Assembly (NCBI GenBank): GCA_020650975.1
Contig: JAIPMN010002143.1
Span: 3,069 to 25,640 of the forward strand
Direction: 5' to 3'
DNA length: 22,572 nucleotides
From: Apostichopus californicus
Lineage: Eukaryota; Echinodermata; Holothuroidea; Aspidochirotida; Stichopodidae
This document shows positions 1 to 10,754 of this stretch, in pieces. The first letter of the stretch is position 1; each line of letters begins with the position of its first letter. The translations under genes were made by a program, and so were the position numbers. The notes beneath the pieces were generated by a model, which was given only the letters and a program-made list of their open reading frames with translations, did not search any database and had not been told where the DNA came from.

Positions 1-242
1 AAAAAAAAAAAAAAAATTGCTTGAAAGTAGATTCTTGACTTCTTTGGAGGAGGGATCAACAATTTGACCTATTACTGCTCAAAATGGGATTCCATGATTT
101 CAAGCTATAACACATTTTTCACTCAAGTGACGATTAACGAGCCTCATGTCATGATTAATGATTCCGACGATTTGATTGGCAACATTTTGTAGGCCAGAAC
201 GCTTCCATATTATCCTTACATATTTTTCAGGCATATATAATA
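1..242. other. AT-rich left edge, no gene seen
   Basis: The window opens with a run of 16 A, followed by about 225 bases of AT-rich sequence. I see no open frame, RNA fold or repeat here. The A-run could be an oligo-A tail of an element lying to the left, or just an A-tract; it cannot be judged without the flank. Confidence 0.4.
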
Positions 243-569
243 CAGCAAAACTTCAAAATTTTACTTTACTTGAAAACTACTGCATATATTGTATGGTTAA
301 CCCATACACACAAAATCTTCAACAACTGTAGTTCTCCCTACCTCACCACCAATTTCACCAAAACCTCTGTCATTCATAATCAGGGGACTCGTTCAAGACA
401 TCACAATTGCTATGTTATTGATTCTAAGGGTGGTGTTAGCTCTACTTTCTACTTCACGGCAATTCAGGATTGGAATGCTCTTCCAAATCATATCAAATCC
501 ATCAAGTCTTCTCATCTTTTTAGAGCTGAGTTAAGGAAGCATTTCATGTCATTTAGGGTGTGGGGGTAG
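243..569 (+). pseudogene. 5'-truncated non-LTR retrotransposon (LINE): C-terminal end of the reverse transcriptase ORF
   Basis: The frame ending at the TAG at 567-569 matches the typical C-terminal tail of jockey/CR1/L2-type LINE reverse transcriptase proteins. In order it shows a short FKIL-like motif near 252-263, then SPYLTTNFT and VIHNQGTRS, then FTAIQDWNALPNHIKS, and finally the basic end LFRAELRKHFM. The family is recognised from the spaced pattern of tyrosine/leucine, NxGTRS, WNxLP and a final LxxHF. The catalytic domain (GVPQG, YADD) and the endonuclease domain are absent, so this is a 5'-truncated, dead insertion. A few residues of unrelated sequence between FKIL and the next conserved block suggest a small insertion or drift. 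There is no ATG start; translation of this fragment alone is not expected. It is followed directly by a 3' UTR of the kind expected for such elements. The exact clade is not certain from the tail alone. Confidence 0.75.
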
Positions 570-840
570 AGGGAGGCACTTTTCAGTATTTTGTGCAATA
601 TGTACGTTTTTTGTGTCTTATTTATTGGTTGACTAAGTATTTACCATTGAAAGTGCAATTTTTGGTCTATAGGGCCCCATTGGAAATGGGCCGACGTTAT
701 GTCAGCCTAATGGGTTTAGCTCCTGTAACTCTTTTTGTTCTTTTCAATTCCGTCCTATTTTTCTATTATGTCTTTGTTAATATTTTTGTATTTTGAACAA
801 TCTGAGTGCGAATAAGACAAACAAACAAACAAATATAATA
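570..840 (+). mobile_element. LINE 3' untranslated region with hairpin and (ACAA)n tail
   Basis: This stretch follows the reverse transcriptase stop codon. A G/C-rich hairpin lies at 673-692: GGCCCCATT pairs with AATGGGCC around GGA, with one bulged C. A T-rich stretch and a terminal microsatellite of about three ACAA units (about 818-831) follow, and an AATAAA at the very end. In CR1/L2-like LINEs a 3' stem-loop plus a short terminal microsatellite is the usual site recognised by the element's own reverse transcriptase. That this hairpin plays that role is inferred from position. A 78-codon frame across it (560-796) is not taken as coding. Confidence 0.6.
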
Positions 841-2276
841 AAGTAGACCTTCCCTACATTTACCCTGTGATTTTGTTAATATCTAACACATCTGACAAAT
901 CAACTTTTACAGAGACTGTGATAGAACGACAATTTTTTGTTCAAAACTTGAATTTTCAGTGACTTTTATTTGACTTCATGAATATTCCGGCATATTTTGC
1001 CCGCTGATTCTGATGAACATTCTAGCGGTAAGTTTCATCTCTTAACTAAAATAGTCTAACGAGGCGTCCTTTAAAATTGCTCGTACCTGAATGTAACTAC
1101 TACTCCCTGATGTTGCCCTCAAGATTGTTAAAAATTGTTCTTGTGTGAACTTTTTTGAAAACAAATGCTTCAACAAAAGTTTACCAATCTCATTTGCTAC
1201 CGTTTCCCGTTCTGTTTTGTTTTCTCGACTTATTTCAGTGTCGCTCGAGCAAGAACAAAAAGAGAAAGCAAAGTAAACCTAATGAACTGATACACAGTAC
1301 TTAGTATAATCCTTCGGAGATGCAGAAACTCTCTGTTCAATAGGCGGCTTGAAAAAGGGTATTTGATACATACTGTAGCATGTTAATTGCCAGCCCTCAA
1401 GGTAACACATTCACCGGGAAAGAAATCCACAGGAGAGGAATAACTGGGGTCGATTCTGACTAACGATGACAAAGACATTATTTTACAAATGACATGGAGG
1501 ACTCGTAATTCGGAACTAACCTGCGGGGACGCTCCCAGTGGCTAACTACTCGTGAAGGAAAATTAGAAAGAGTAACACCGTATTCAAAGATGCTAGTTTT
1601 AAGTCATGGCAATTCAAACTAATGCACGTTTGAGACAAAACGCCTCGGGGCATGCAATTTCAAAAGGTTAATTTACCTAGGTTCCTTCCGTAAACGTTAA
1701 CAAAATTTTCTCTCCGTCCGAAAACCTCAAAAGTTCAGAGTAAATGTACTCAATTTTGGAGAGGATTTAGCTCTATTAGGCAAAGAGGAACTAAATTAGT
1801 TAACTGTAGTTGGAGTTGACCTCTAGACGGAAAAAATGTGCTCAAGGCATTCCTCCAGAAACATTTATCGATGAAGGCAAAATATTTAGGAAACGTGGTT
1901 GGCAATTTCTTTCCGTATTAATATGCAAACTCACCACCAAAGTCCCATGCTCTGTAGTAAGCTATCTGTCTAGTGATTTTAATTTCTTTATATCTCTTTC
2001 TAATTCGTTTATAATTTTCTATAGAGTCGGCTTTCTGTAATATAAACAACACACAAAGACACAAATTTTCTTTGGAAAATCCCTTTGACTGCCATTATCT
2101 TGGTCTTATCCAATACGATGGTTGAAAGGTCCTGTGGCTAACAACCGGCAATTAACCTTAGTCAAGAAATGGTTACATCAGGATCGCGATCAAATCATGA
2201 AAAAGGAAAAAAGTGATCGCATTTGGACTACATCCGGTACTTTTTTTTAATCGTAGAATGTTCATCATAATGAACT
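841..2276. other. AT-rich non-coding stretch, nothing recognised
   Basis: About 1.4 kb between the LINE tail and the first minisatellite. No frame exceeds about 80 codons, and those present (for example 1810-2040 plus) have no recognisable motif. There are no clear splice sites bounding an open frame and no strong inverted repeats. Confidence 0.4.
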
Positions 2277-2706
2277 AGGAAAAGGACAAAAGAAACATGA
2301 AAAGGACAAAAGAAACTTGCAAAGGACAAAAGAAACTTGAAAGGACAAAGAAACTTGAAAGGACAAAAGAAACCTGAAAAGAACGAAAGAAACTTGAAAA
2401 GGACAAAAGAAACTTGCAAAGGACAAAAGAAATTACAACTTGGACAAAAGAAACTTGAAAGGACAAAGAAACTTGAAAAGGACAAAAGAAACCTGAAAAG
2501 AACGAAAGAAACTTGAAAAGGACAAAAGAAATTTGTAAAAAAGAAACTTGCAAAGGACAAAAGAAACTTGAAAAGGACAAAAGAAACTTGAAAAGGACAA
2601 AAGAAACTTGAAGAAAAGAAACTTGCAAAGGACAAAAGAAACTTGCAAAGGACAAAAGAAACTTGCAAAGGACAAAAGAAACTTGAAAGGTCAATAGGCA
2701 CTTGAA
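2277..2706. repeat. Minisatellite, 20-bp purine-rich unit, about 21 copies
   Basis: Tandem copies of a unit close to AAAGGACAAAAGAAACTTGA, with variants in which GAC becomes GAACG and CTTGA becomes CTTGC or CCTGA. Units differ in length by 1-4 bases. A higher-order pattern is visible: the series starting near 2339 (short unit, ACCTGA unit, AACGAAAG unit, normal unit) recurs near 2457, an offset of about 118 bp. The plus strand is overwhelmingly purine. The long minus-strand frames across it (up to 165 codons, made of SFVLFKF-like repeats) exist because the unit lacks stop codons when read that way; they overlap in several frames and are not taken as genes. Confidence 0.92.
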
Positions 2707-4957
2707 AAGGGGAAAAAATGATCACACTCGAAGAACATCCAGTGCTTTTCTGGTTCCGAGAATATTACTTTTTGATGTCACTGTCAACAATTGTCAAACT
2801 ACAGTTTAATAAACACTTAATGCACTAGGACAGAGCCGAAGTCATCAACTGATTTCACTTTTCTTGTCCTAAACTTTTTAAGATAAATTAGCTATATTTG
2901 ACATAAAAAAAGAAAATATATTGGAAAAAAAAGAAATAGATGTAAATTAAATAAAATACCATTGGAAACTAAAATACAATTTATGCAGTCCACTAAAGCG
3001 GACCAGTTCACTTTCATTTCCACAGTTTTTTTCTTCATTTTCAAATCTTATTGCAAGTTAGAGTGACTAGGAATTTCACGACTGCAGAAAGTTTCCAATT
3101 TACGATATTTTTCATTGATTAAAACTAATTATGATAAAGTGACCGGCTGATAAAATTTCTATAAAGTCAACTGAACCGGTAACTGCTAAAGTACGTCACC
3201 ACGGCAGCTTCTTAATGTTCATTTCATCAATTTTCCGGAGGGTACCTAGAAGGAAGCTTTTAGTATCATTAGTTGTATTTTACCCTCAGTGTGTAAAACT
3301 TGTCCATGTTGGTAAAATTTGCCGGATGTTGGCAGAATTGTTACGATCTGTTGCTTCCTTTTACGCTCAAATAAAGTCATCGTTCGTGAGTGGCGAAAAG
3401 ACATATACTTCAGAAAAAATACACCACCCACCTTTCCCCATGGCAGACAGAACATAACAAAAGTTTCTAGTCACACACAAAAGTTTCCAGTCACACAAAT
3501 GTATATATGTGGTTCAAACCTCTGTTAAACATTAGTTCAAATGTTACAAGATATATCAACCATTTTATGTCTAAGCACCTTGCATTTTACCAAAATTTCT
3601 CAAAAGTTGAACTTGTTCAAGTCATCTCGCTATCAAAATTTATGAGACTCGAGTCGCGGTTCCCACAAAGATGCTTGAATTTGGCCAGAAAAATGCAAAC
3701 CACTGCTTTAAAGTGATGTACATTTCCCAATCCGATCTGACTGGATTGTTTTGCATTGTTTACTAGAGCATGGTATAAAAACTTCACCCCGGGTCCGAAG
3801 AGGATGGAGGTGTGAACCCAATTTTGCTTCAAAAACACAGACTTTGCAAATTTATGCTGCAGCAATGCACTTAACGAACAACACTTAATACAGAGTACCA
3901 CCGAAGCTCTGTAAATGTACTTTTGCAAATTTAACTCAGGTATGTACATTTACTGAACAATTGGTTGAAATTTGGTTCTTAATTTACATTACTTATTCTG
4001 CTTTCACAGCAGCCTAAGATATTCACAAAAGCAGATCTATACAGTCCTAGTTTTTATGGCTTCATGTCAAATGCTGCGCTGATTTTCTGCTGCTACGGCA
4101 ACCATTCTAGATGTTTCCTTTCATGTGAAGCTTCAGAGCACTAATGACTAGAATGAACAGTTCCGAACCACTATATTATGGATACAATATACGCTATTAT
4201 ATCTTTATTAGATATACCATCTAATGTATATACAGGACCCAGGATATCCAATAGACTATACAAAATAATCATACTGCTCAATATATCAACTGCTACAAGT
4301 CTAGAAACCGTGACGACCTGGAAGCATCATAAATAGACAACATCTTCCGACTGGGTGCACACGTATCAATGGTGGACCTTATGAGGGCAGTATTAAAGAA
4401 TAAGAAGATTTTGGATATGATCAATGTCATGTCTAAAAATAGACTCTGGTATTAATAAAACTAGTGGGAGTTGCCACTTTTTTTCCAGGTTTCTTTATCT
4501 CTTCACTGTACAGTACTACCATATGTCACCTTAAAAAGATTATTAAAGGGACAATATATTAGGCCGGCAATTGCTGCTAATTTATTCCAACTTTCTCTCT
4601 GTACACTACCGGGTAAAAATTGTTCAAGTACGCCAAGGTTTGCTACGTAAGCATACAACCTGGTTTGTTACCTACTGTACTGGGTAGTCAACTTTTCTGG
4701 ATGAGTTGAGTAATTTGCATAAATTTATATAGACTTGGTATGTTACAATAGTGACATCATTATGTTACTTCAGATACTAGAAACGCAGCAACAATGTACA
4801 TTCTGTATCATTATGCATACTACACCACAAGAAATATATGCCTACGTCAATGTTTACATAGTCTACTGTAGCTTGCAATTTGTTAAATTTGTCATGTAAT
4901 CATGGATCAGACCCTGCAATTTGAACCCTGCGGTAGACTCGGATCTGGAGGTTGGCA
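2707..4957. other. AT-rich non-coding stretch, minor short repeat
   Basis: No recognised gene. A 20-21 bp direct doublet lies at about 3459-3500 (two copies of CAAAAGTTTCTAGTCACACA, the second with C for T). Frames at 3215-3457 plus and 3617-3949 minus (110 codons) show no family motif. They overlap open frames on the opposite strand or in other phases, as expected by chance. Confidence 0.4.
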
Positions 4958-4990
4958 GGGGAGGGGGAGGGGGGAGGGGGTGGGGGGAGG
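4958..4990 (+). other. G-quadruplex-forming run
   Basis: Five consecutive runs of four to six G separated by single A or T bases, closed by a final GG. This fits the consensus for a very stable intramolecular G-quadruplex with one-base loops on the plus strand. It stands alone in AT-rich DNA with no promoter or gene recognised next to it, so no regulatory role is claimed. Confidence 0.8.
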
Positions 4991-6621
4991 TGATCAAACA
5001 TTGTGCTTGGTGTTAAATTTGTGATGTAAACAGAGCTAGGGGTTGACCTGGTATCAGAGGTGACCTGTAACTTTTAGTCTGGCAAACAGCACTGGCACCA
5101 AACTCACATCAATGTGGATCGCCTATATTGTCATATGGCAGCAACACTATGAGACAATAGTACTACATAATTAATGCACAACCAGTGTTGCAATTCCTAT
5201 GGGTTCAGGCTGTTTACCCTTGAGATATATCACTTTAAGATCTGGCAGTTTTATTCATTTAAAGTATATTAATATAGAATTCTATTGCTAAATACAACAG
5301 ATGACTACTAGCTCAGATTGTAAGCTTGACTTTTCATCACTAGACACAAAGCTATGCATCACTACTATTTATGGGAGAAAACAGGCATTTATAGGAATGG
5401 AAAAATACTGTGCATCATAATGATGTCAAAAGTACTGAGGCTGGGTGATAAATTTGTGGCAATCATGTTATATTAAAGCTACTCTCTCTGACTGTATAAT
5501 AAATACCAAACCAATCGGTGAAGGCTTGGTGGGTGTAGTGGATTGGGGTGTCTACTGCCCCCAAATCCCACACATACGTTAACCTGTTCATATCCTCAGT
5601 CTGGAAACCAGCAGCTCATACTGACTCAAAAGTGCTGTCGCGCAGTATCGTTGAGCCGAGAATCTCTCTCCTGTGGATTGGTATCTGGTTGGTGAATTGG
5701 GAATTTGGGATATGGGATTTGTCTCTGTTATCTCCACAGTTTCAAAAGAAATTCCTTCACCACGTTTGCACTGCAGTGATAGTGAATTGGGGTGGTTTCA
5801 ACTTTTTTTCAATATTTGTGAAATGCTCAAGAACTTTCTTTTATATAAGAATGTCCCTCGCTATATGGGATTGCTCTGTCACACCTTTCTTAGTTTTGTG
5901 CATCTTTCTATCTTTAGCAATGATGATAAAACATGTACAACTACAACTAAACAACTTCACACATTTTTCATGTTCAATACCATCCTTGGACTCGATGAGG
6001 GCATCGTAATTGTTTTTGTCCAGGCTTGCTTCTTACAACAGAGATGAAAGCATGCCCTTTAACTTGTTCAAAGGTTATATGTCCTGTTGATCACACATCT
6101 GACACACCTGGTATATAATGGTATAACCATGTAACCGTGAACAAACAAAACCATATGCTTGATGAATTAAAGAGTGAAGACATATGGCCATTTACAGCTA
6201 ACACCATTAATCATCAAATGTTTCCATAGAAACAGACTATTTTTTACAGTGATATTTATCATCCACATCCCTGTCAAGTTTTCAAGAAACGCCGCCCATG
6301 CGTATAGGAAGTGTCAAAAATGAAAAATCCATCCTACATTCAAATCGTACCAATAACAGGAGCAGTTATGTTACATTTAAAATATTTCCAAGTATTCTTT
6401 TCCAAACTACAAATTAATAATTATGCTATTGTCACGAAAGCAGTGGACTTTAGTGATCCTAACCTATTGAGACTCATTAAAACTATAGAATTTTTTTTTA
6501 AAACTTCTTAACCATGAATATTGATATCAGCATAGTTCCTTTTGTTTTTCTGACTCTCATGATGATTACGTAATCCTGGGCGGTGTTACGTACACACCTG
6601 TTTTAATGTGAGACTAATGAT
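4991..6621. other. Non-coding stretch with one long open frame of doubtful meaning
   Basis: The longest open frame is 5548-6009 plus (153 codons, GTG start). It overlaps a second plus-strand frame at 5673-6047 in another phase, and it shows no recognisable domain, although it is rich in hydrophobic residues. Without an ATG, splice signals that make sense, or a family motif, I do not call a gene here. The rest is AT-rich with no strong structure. Confidence 0.35.
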
Positions 6622-7072
6622 TGCAATGTATCCCATCACGGTTTAATGTAAAGCATCACGGTTTAATGTATCGCATCACGGTTTAATTTATCGCACCACG
6701 GTTTAATGTATCGCATCACGGTTTAATGTATATGTATCGCATCACGGTTTAATGTGTCGCATCACAGTTTGTATCGCATCACAGTTGTAATGTATCGCAT
6801 CACAGTTTAATGTTACATATCGCATCACAGTTTAATGTATCACATCACTGTTGAATGTATTGCATCCAATTGTAAGGTTTCGCATCACAGTTTAATGTAT
6901 CGCATCTCGGTTTAATGTATCCCATCACGGTTTAATGTATCACATCATGGTTGTAATGTAACCCATCAGGGTTTCATGTATTGCATCACGGTCTAATGTA
7001 TTGCATCACGGTTTAATGTATTGCATCACTGTTTAATGTATCGCATCACGGTTTCATGTATCGCATCACGGC
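6622..7072. repeat. Minisatellite, 20-bp unit, about 22 copies
   Basis: Tandem repeats of a unit close to TGTATCGCATCACGGTTTAA. The flanks and the last copies (ending at CATCACGGC) are near consensus. The middle copies are the most diverged: CACGG changes to CACAG around 6770-6890, with a few insertions of 4-6 bases. The unit is unrelated to that of the 2277-2706 array, although both have the same length. No open frame runs through it. Confidence 0.92.
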
Positions 7073-8789
7073 GGGATCTTTGAATCTCATGTGAAATCTT
7101 CAGCCAACCGTTTAAACAAAGGAAACCGGATGCACATGAAGTTGTGGATAATTTTAGAAATTAATGATGATTATGCAAGATTCGTCAATTCTGTTCACGA
7201 CCTGCAAAGACGATAACTTTAACTTCTTAGAGTATAAATTTGCAAAAGTATTACTTTCTACCGTCTATTATGTGAAAGAACCAAAGTTGAACTTGAATGC
7301 TCCAGATAATAAGCTGGGTCGGTAGGCAATTTTGAAGTTATTAGAATACTACTGACATATATACCAGAAAGTAGGCCAGTTCTACTTGAACTTTACCGTA
7401 GGCTTCTGTAGGACAATTACGTCAGAATAAGATCTCACTTCTGACAACTTTGGCGATTGTTAACTAGTACTTACTGTGTGTCAATCACCTTGAAAATTGC
7501 CAAGTTTATATGCAATACTTTGTACCCCTACGGAGTACGAGCCAAGTTGAAAACAAGTTTGGAAATACGTTCAAGTGATAATAAAAAATGCAAATTTATA
7601 ATTTATATTTATTACCCTAGTATCAGCTCACAAGGGATAATAGCTACTGTGCACATTACAAAACACTTTCAATATGTCTATATATTTATATATATCAGGT
7701 TTATCAGGCAAAATTGTCATGACAAAAATTAATATACTATGATAAAAGAATTTTTTTTTAAACTTGGAAATCATCAAAACACCCTGAATGAATGTCATGA
7801 CAGATTGTTTGAGGACTTAATTGAAGACATTGAGACGACCACCGTAAACAAAAAGATGGAATCTCAATGTGTCGTCTTTAAAGGGGTATTGGCCAAAAAA
7901 GATAAGTTTTTAAATTAATAATATGAATGTCTGGTAACCCATAGTGATACTGATTGGCAAATTCCCACTTTCTACAGCATAACATCTTGATTGTGCTGTA
8001 TGGGGTACGATGATGCAAATTCAGTATGTCATCAAGAGAAAAAGAAATGTAAACAAAGGAATAAATAAATATTTAAATTGGATGAGCCATGTTGGAAAAT
8101 TCCTTTGCTAAGGGACAATAGAATTTTATTCAAAATATTATTAGATATAACAAAGAATTAGATTGAATCATTTGCTATCTACAATGACTTAATGTTTTTA
8201 ACATTAATCTTTTGCAAACATTTATTTTTCTTAAATGTAAACGAAAGAAAATGAGCCCATCGAAAAACATGCGTAAATAGGTAAGATGTTACAAAGCTAA
8301 CTATCAAAAGAGTTGGAATTTAAACATAATAAATTTTTTTACAAACCATTATCTGAGTTATTAAAAGTCGTACATTTTTATAATTAAAACCCTTATTAAG
8401 TTATAATGTGTAAAAATGTATTTCATATTTCAAAGTTGAGAGTGTGCACTTTTACCAGTTTGGTGAAAATGGAGGGGGGGCACAACTTGTAACGCCTGAC
8501 AACACCCCTCCCTGACCCTAAGCCCAGAATCCCCTCCCACTATAACACCCTGAACCAACTATTATACAAAATATATAATTCAGTTGTAATGAAACATTAT
8601 ATAAGAAAAAAGTGGTTTGTATGCACCACTGTACCAAATCTAACGTTAGGGTGTTCCAAATACATAGCATCGTTGCATGTAATGTCTACATAACACACCC
8701 AATTTTGAGGGGTGCGTTATGAAAACACTGCAGGAAATTTTTGGGAGAACTTTTGATATAGTGTTTGTGATGCATTGAACTACCCAAAA
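7073..8789. other. AT-rich non-coding stretch, nothing recognised
   Basis: About 1.7 kb of low-complexity AT-rich sequence, including a TATATA run near 7677-7695 and a short G-run at 8473-8480. The frame at 7457-7732 plus is very AT-rich and shows no motif. I see no gene, RNA or transposon ends. Confidence 0.4.
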
Positions 8790-9480
8790 ATGCCTTAGAA
8801 ATCTAGTCCCAGTGTTGCTGGAATGAAACTGATTTTACAGCCTCTTCTTTAGTTTGATGGCCTACTGGTACTGACGGTCTTACACACATAATCTATTTTG
8901 TCTTGCCAGGATAGGATCACATCTATCCTGACACCCAATGCTTTTCACACTTGACATTGCATGTTGATTTCCATCCATATAATGTCAGTATCTGTGAATG
9001 TTCGTTGCCTTTTGTCTTGAACAGAACTATCATACGTTTAGTATTGTCTGTATTTATTACCATCTTCAAGTTATCACTACACCATGTTCATAGCATCTTC
9101 ATGTAATTTATGAATCTTACGTCCGTTATGATTTTCCCACTAACATGGAAAGTCGTCTGCATACATATCAGCCTTGCGGTGTGATAGACATATCTATAAA
9201 TCAAAGCCATTTATTTATAAAGTCAAAACATTAATGGACCAACGATAGATCCCTGTGGCACACCGCTTGATATGATCATGCAGGTTTAATGAACCCCATT
9301 AAACAAAGGCCCTTTGACTTCTATCACACGACTTAAACCATTCAATAGAATCTTTGGAGCATATCACAGATCCAACCATCTATCATTTTTAATGATGCTG
9401 TCTAACACGATTTGCTTTGCCCTGAATGCAGATTGGTCTAGTACTCTTAGCAAAATTATATTTTTCAATTTTTCAACGCA
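8790..9480 (-). pseudogene. Decayed LINE reverse transcriptase fragment (antisense)
   Basis: Read on the minus strand, this region carries the reverse transcriptase landmarks of jockey/CR1-type LINEs in the right order, but split over several frames. They are a WFKSCDRSQRAFV-like block (about 9300-9350), the motif GVPQGSIVGP (9235-9264), the catalytic box MYADD (9152-9166), a KLHEDA-like block, LGVRID (8921-8938), and LSWQDKIDYVCKTVS just after it. In-frame stops follow the GVPQG block, and at least one frameshift separates it from YADD. The copy is therefore long dead. The endonuclease domain and the 3' tail were not found. It is more diverged than the LINE end at 243-840 and in the opposite orientation. 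It may be the same broad family, but the two copies do not overlap in the part of the protein they keep, so this cannot be compared. Confidence 0.8.
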
Positions 9481-9721
9481 CACGTAGAGAGATCCATGTC
9501 ACACGTTTTTCCACGATTTTTTAAACTACCGGTAGTACTGATATCGGTATATAATTCCGCACGACTAGGTTCGACCCATTTCTTGTAGAATGTAATATAT
9601 GTACAAAAAAAGTGATTTTGTTATTTCTATTGACAATGGAGTTTCTTTACAATTCCTTTGTCCTTACATTTGCATGCAGTAACTAACTGCAAACAAAAGG
9701 AGAATGTTACCTTGCAGAGCA

Positions 9722-10008
9722 CAGGGATGCCAGCAGGGTTTGCCCCTAGGTCCTGAAAGTTGTGGGGACTTGGATGTCCCAAAGACTATCTAAGCTAATG
9801 TTGGGACTTTATGAAAATCCAGAGAAACAATTGCGGTATAGGCTCCAATTTGCGTATGCTACAGTGTGTTAGGATAATAGTTAGAAATTCAAGGAAAAAG
9901 CTCATATCTGTTTCAACTGGGATGGAAAGATCGTGTGGAGCCGGAACCAAATTTCAAAATCGGGAAAAAGCCGGAATTCCGGCTATTGCCGGAATTCTGG
10001 CATCCCTG
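9722..10008. mobile_element. hAT-like non-autonomous DNA transposon (MITE-type), 287 bp
   Basis: Perfect 12-bp terminal inverted repeats bound the element: CAGGGATGCCAG at 9722-9733 and CTGGCATCCCTG at 9997-10008. TIRs starting CAGGG are typical of hAT elements. Near the right end lies a perfect 14-bp palindrome GCCGGAATTCCGGC (9970-9983) and a near-copy at 9988-10001 that overlaps the TIR; such subterminal motifs are common in hAT elements. The expected 8-bp target duplication is not clear: the flanks GCAGAGCA and AGAACAAA share only an AGAGCA/AGAACA resemblance, so the site has probably mutated. The 70-codon frame inside (9811-10023) runs out past the right TIR and shows no transposase motif. 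Confidence 0.7.
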
Positions 10009-10440
10009 AGAACAAATAACTGACACAGGACCAAACCTGACAACCCCTTTTATAGTAGATCAGCTAGGCCTGCACACTTCCTCCACCCCTAAAATGGGTT
10101 GCCCCCCTCTAAAATGGGGTTCCGAGTCAGAGTCGGAGTGAAAAACATAATGTATCGTTGCAGACAAAGCTTCTGATGGAATCTGACCTGTAGTTAATAT
10201 CTCTCTGTGATGCAGGGATTGGTTCCCCTGTTTTGATAGATGTCTCTGTGTGTGTTGTTGTTTACTAACTTTCTGTCAATGTGCAATTGATTGCAATCAA
10301 ATCAATCAAAGGGCAGATAGATCATCAATCAACAGAGAGGATATATCGATTGATTTTTAGATATGTATGGATCATGACTCTATAGCCTTTATCACTACAT
10401 GGGTTGCCTCGCAAAGTAGTTTAGGGAGCCTTTAAGTCAC
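10009..10440. other. Intergenic or intronic spacer, nothing recognised
   Basis: Contains short C-rich runs near 10080-10120 and simple ATCA/ATCAAT-rich sequence near 10280-10350. No open frame or structured element is supported. Confidence 0.35.
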
Positions 10441-10716
10441 TCAGCCTATTCGTATATAACATAAATATCTGCAACGAAACTTGTGAAGGAAATTATCATC
10501 TGGCCACACTACATACTGGATACACAGAGAAAGTTCAAAATGTTGGCACAATGCATTGAAGTTGAGTACCTCGGGAGATGCGATGAGGTCGAACATGATG
10601 TGGGACGGGTGACGATCTTCAAAAAGGTTATGGATGAAAAAACTATTGGGGAAATACTTGGTTCTCAGGCCAAAGTGTACATCAGGTTGGTCATTCTCAT
10701 GCTCTGGAAGTGCCAT
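10441..10716 (-). other. Unrecognised open segment beside the assembly gap (possible exon or repeat fragment)
   Basis: A 91-codon minus-strand frame starts at an ATG (10714-10716) and ends with TGA at 10441-10443. Its composition looks protein-like, with blocks such as FPNSFFIHNLFEDRHPSHIM and ALCQHFELSLCIQYVVWPDD. The opposite strand is also open over almost the same bases (10465-10725 plus), with an equally protein-like product (EVEHDVGRVTIFKKVMDEKT). Only one of the two can be real coding sequence, and I recognise neither. The minus frame has the better start codon. The segment runs straight into a G-run and an N gap, so the sequence upstream on the minus strand is cut off. It could be a single exon, a retrocopy, or part of a transposon. 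Confidence 0.3.
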
Positions 10717-10727
10717 TTCCGTTGATC

Positions 10728-10754
10728 GGGGGGGGGGGGGGGGGNNNNNNNNNN
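10728..10754. other. Homopolymer G run and 10-N assembly gap
   Basis: Seventeen G (10728-10744) are followed by ten N (10745-10754). The gap is of unknown true length. The poly-G probably caused, or is an artefact of, the break. Features touching it may be truncated or misjoined. Confidence 0.97.

Noticed and set aside
560..796. 78-codon frame after the LINE reverse transcriptase
   Set aside because: Lies in the LINE 3' UTR, overlaps the end of the reverse transcriptase frame, and is driven by T-rich sequence.
2228..2725. Minus-strand frames of phenylalanine/leucine/serine-rich repeats (165, 139 and 80 codons)
   Set aside because: Overlapping frames over the 20-bp purine-rich minisatellite. 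The unit has no stop codon on that strand, and units of irregular length simply shift between frames.
5541..5640. Minus-strand acceptor-like site (GGTTTCCAG) as the start of the last WLS exon
   Set aside because: Joined in the required phase it gives an immediate stop, or from the next AG a product unlike a Wntless tail. Nothing supports it beyond a pyrimidine-AG match.
5548..6009. 153-codon plus-strand frame as a gene
   Set aside because: Starts with GTG, not ATG. It overlaps another frame in a different phase, has no recognised domain, and no acceptor or donor defines an exon.
6622..7072. CRISPR-like regular repeat
   Set aside because: Units are directly abutting with no unique spacers, and the context is animal nuclear DNA. 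It is a minisatellite.
9560..9590. tRNA-like B box (GGTTCGACCC)
   Set aside because: No matching A box or cloverleaf can be drawn around it. The same applies to GGTTCAAACC near 3513.
10626..10633. GGTTATGG as the left target duplication of the hAT-like end at 10879
   Set aside because: It is not followed by a CAGGG terminus, and an 8-base match is expected by chance at this scale.
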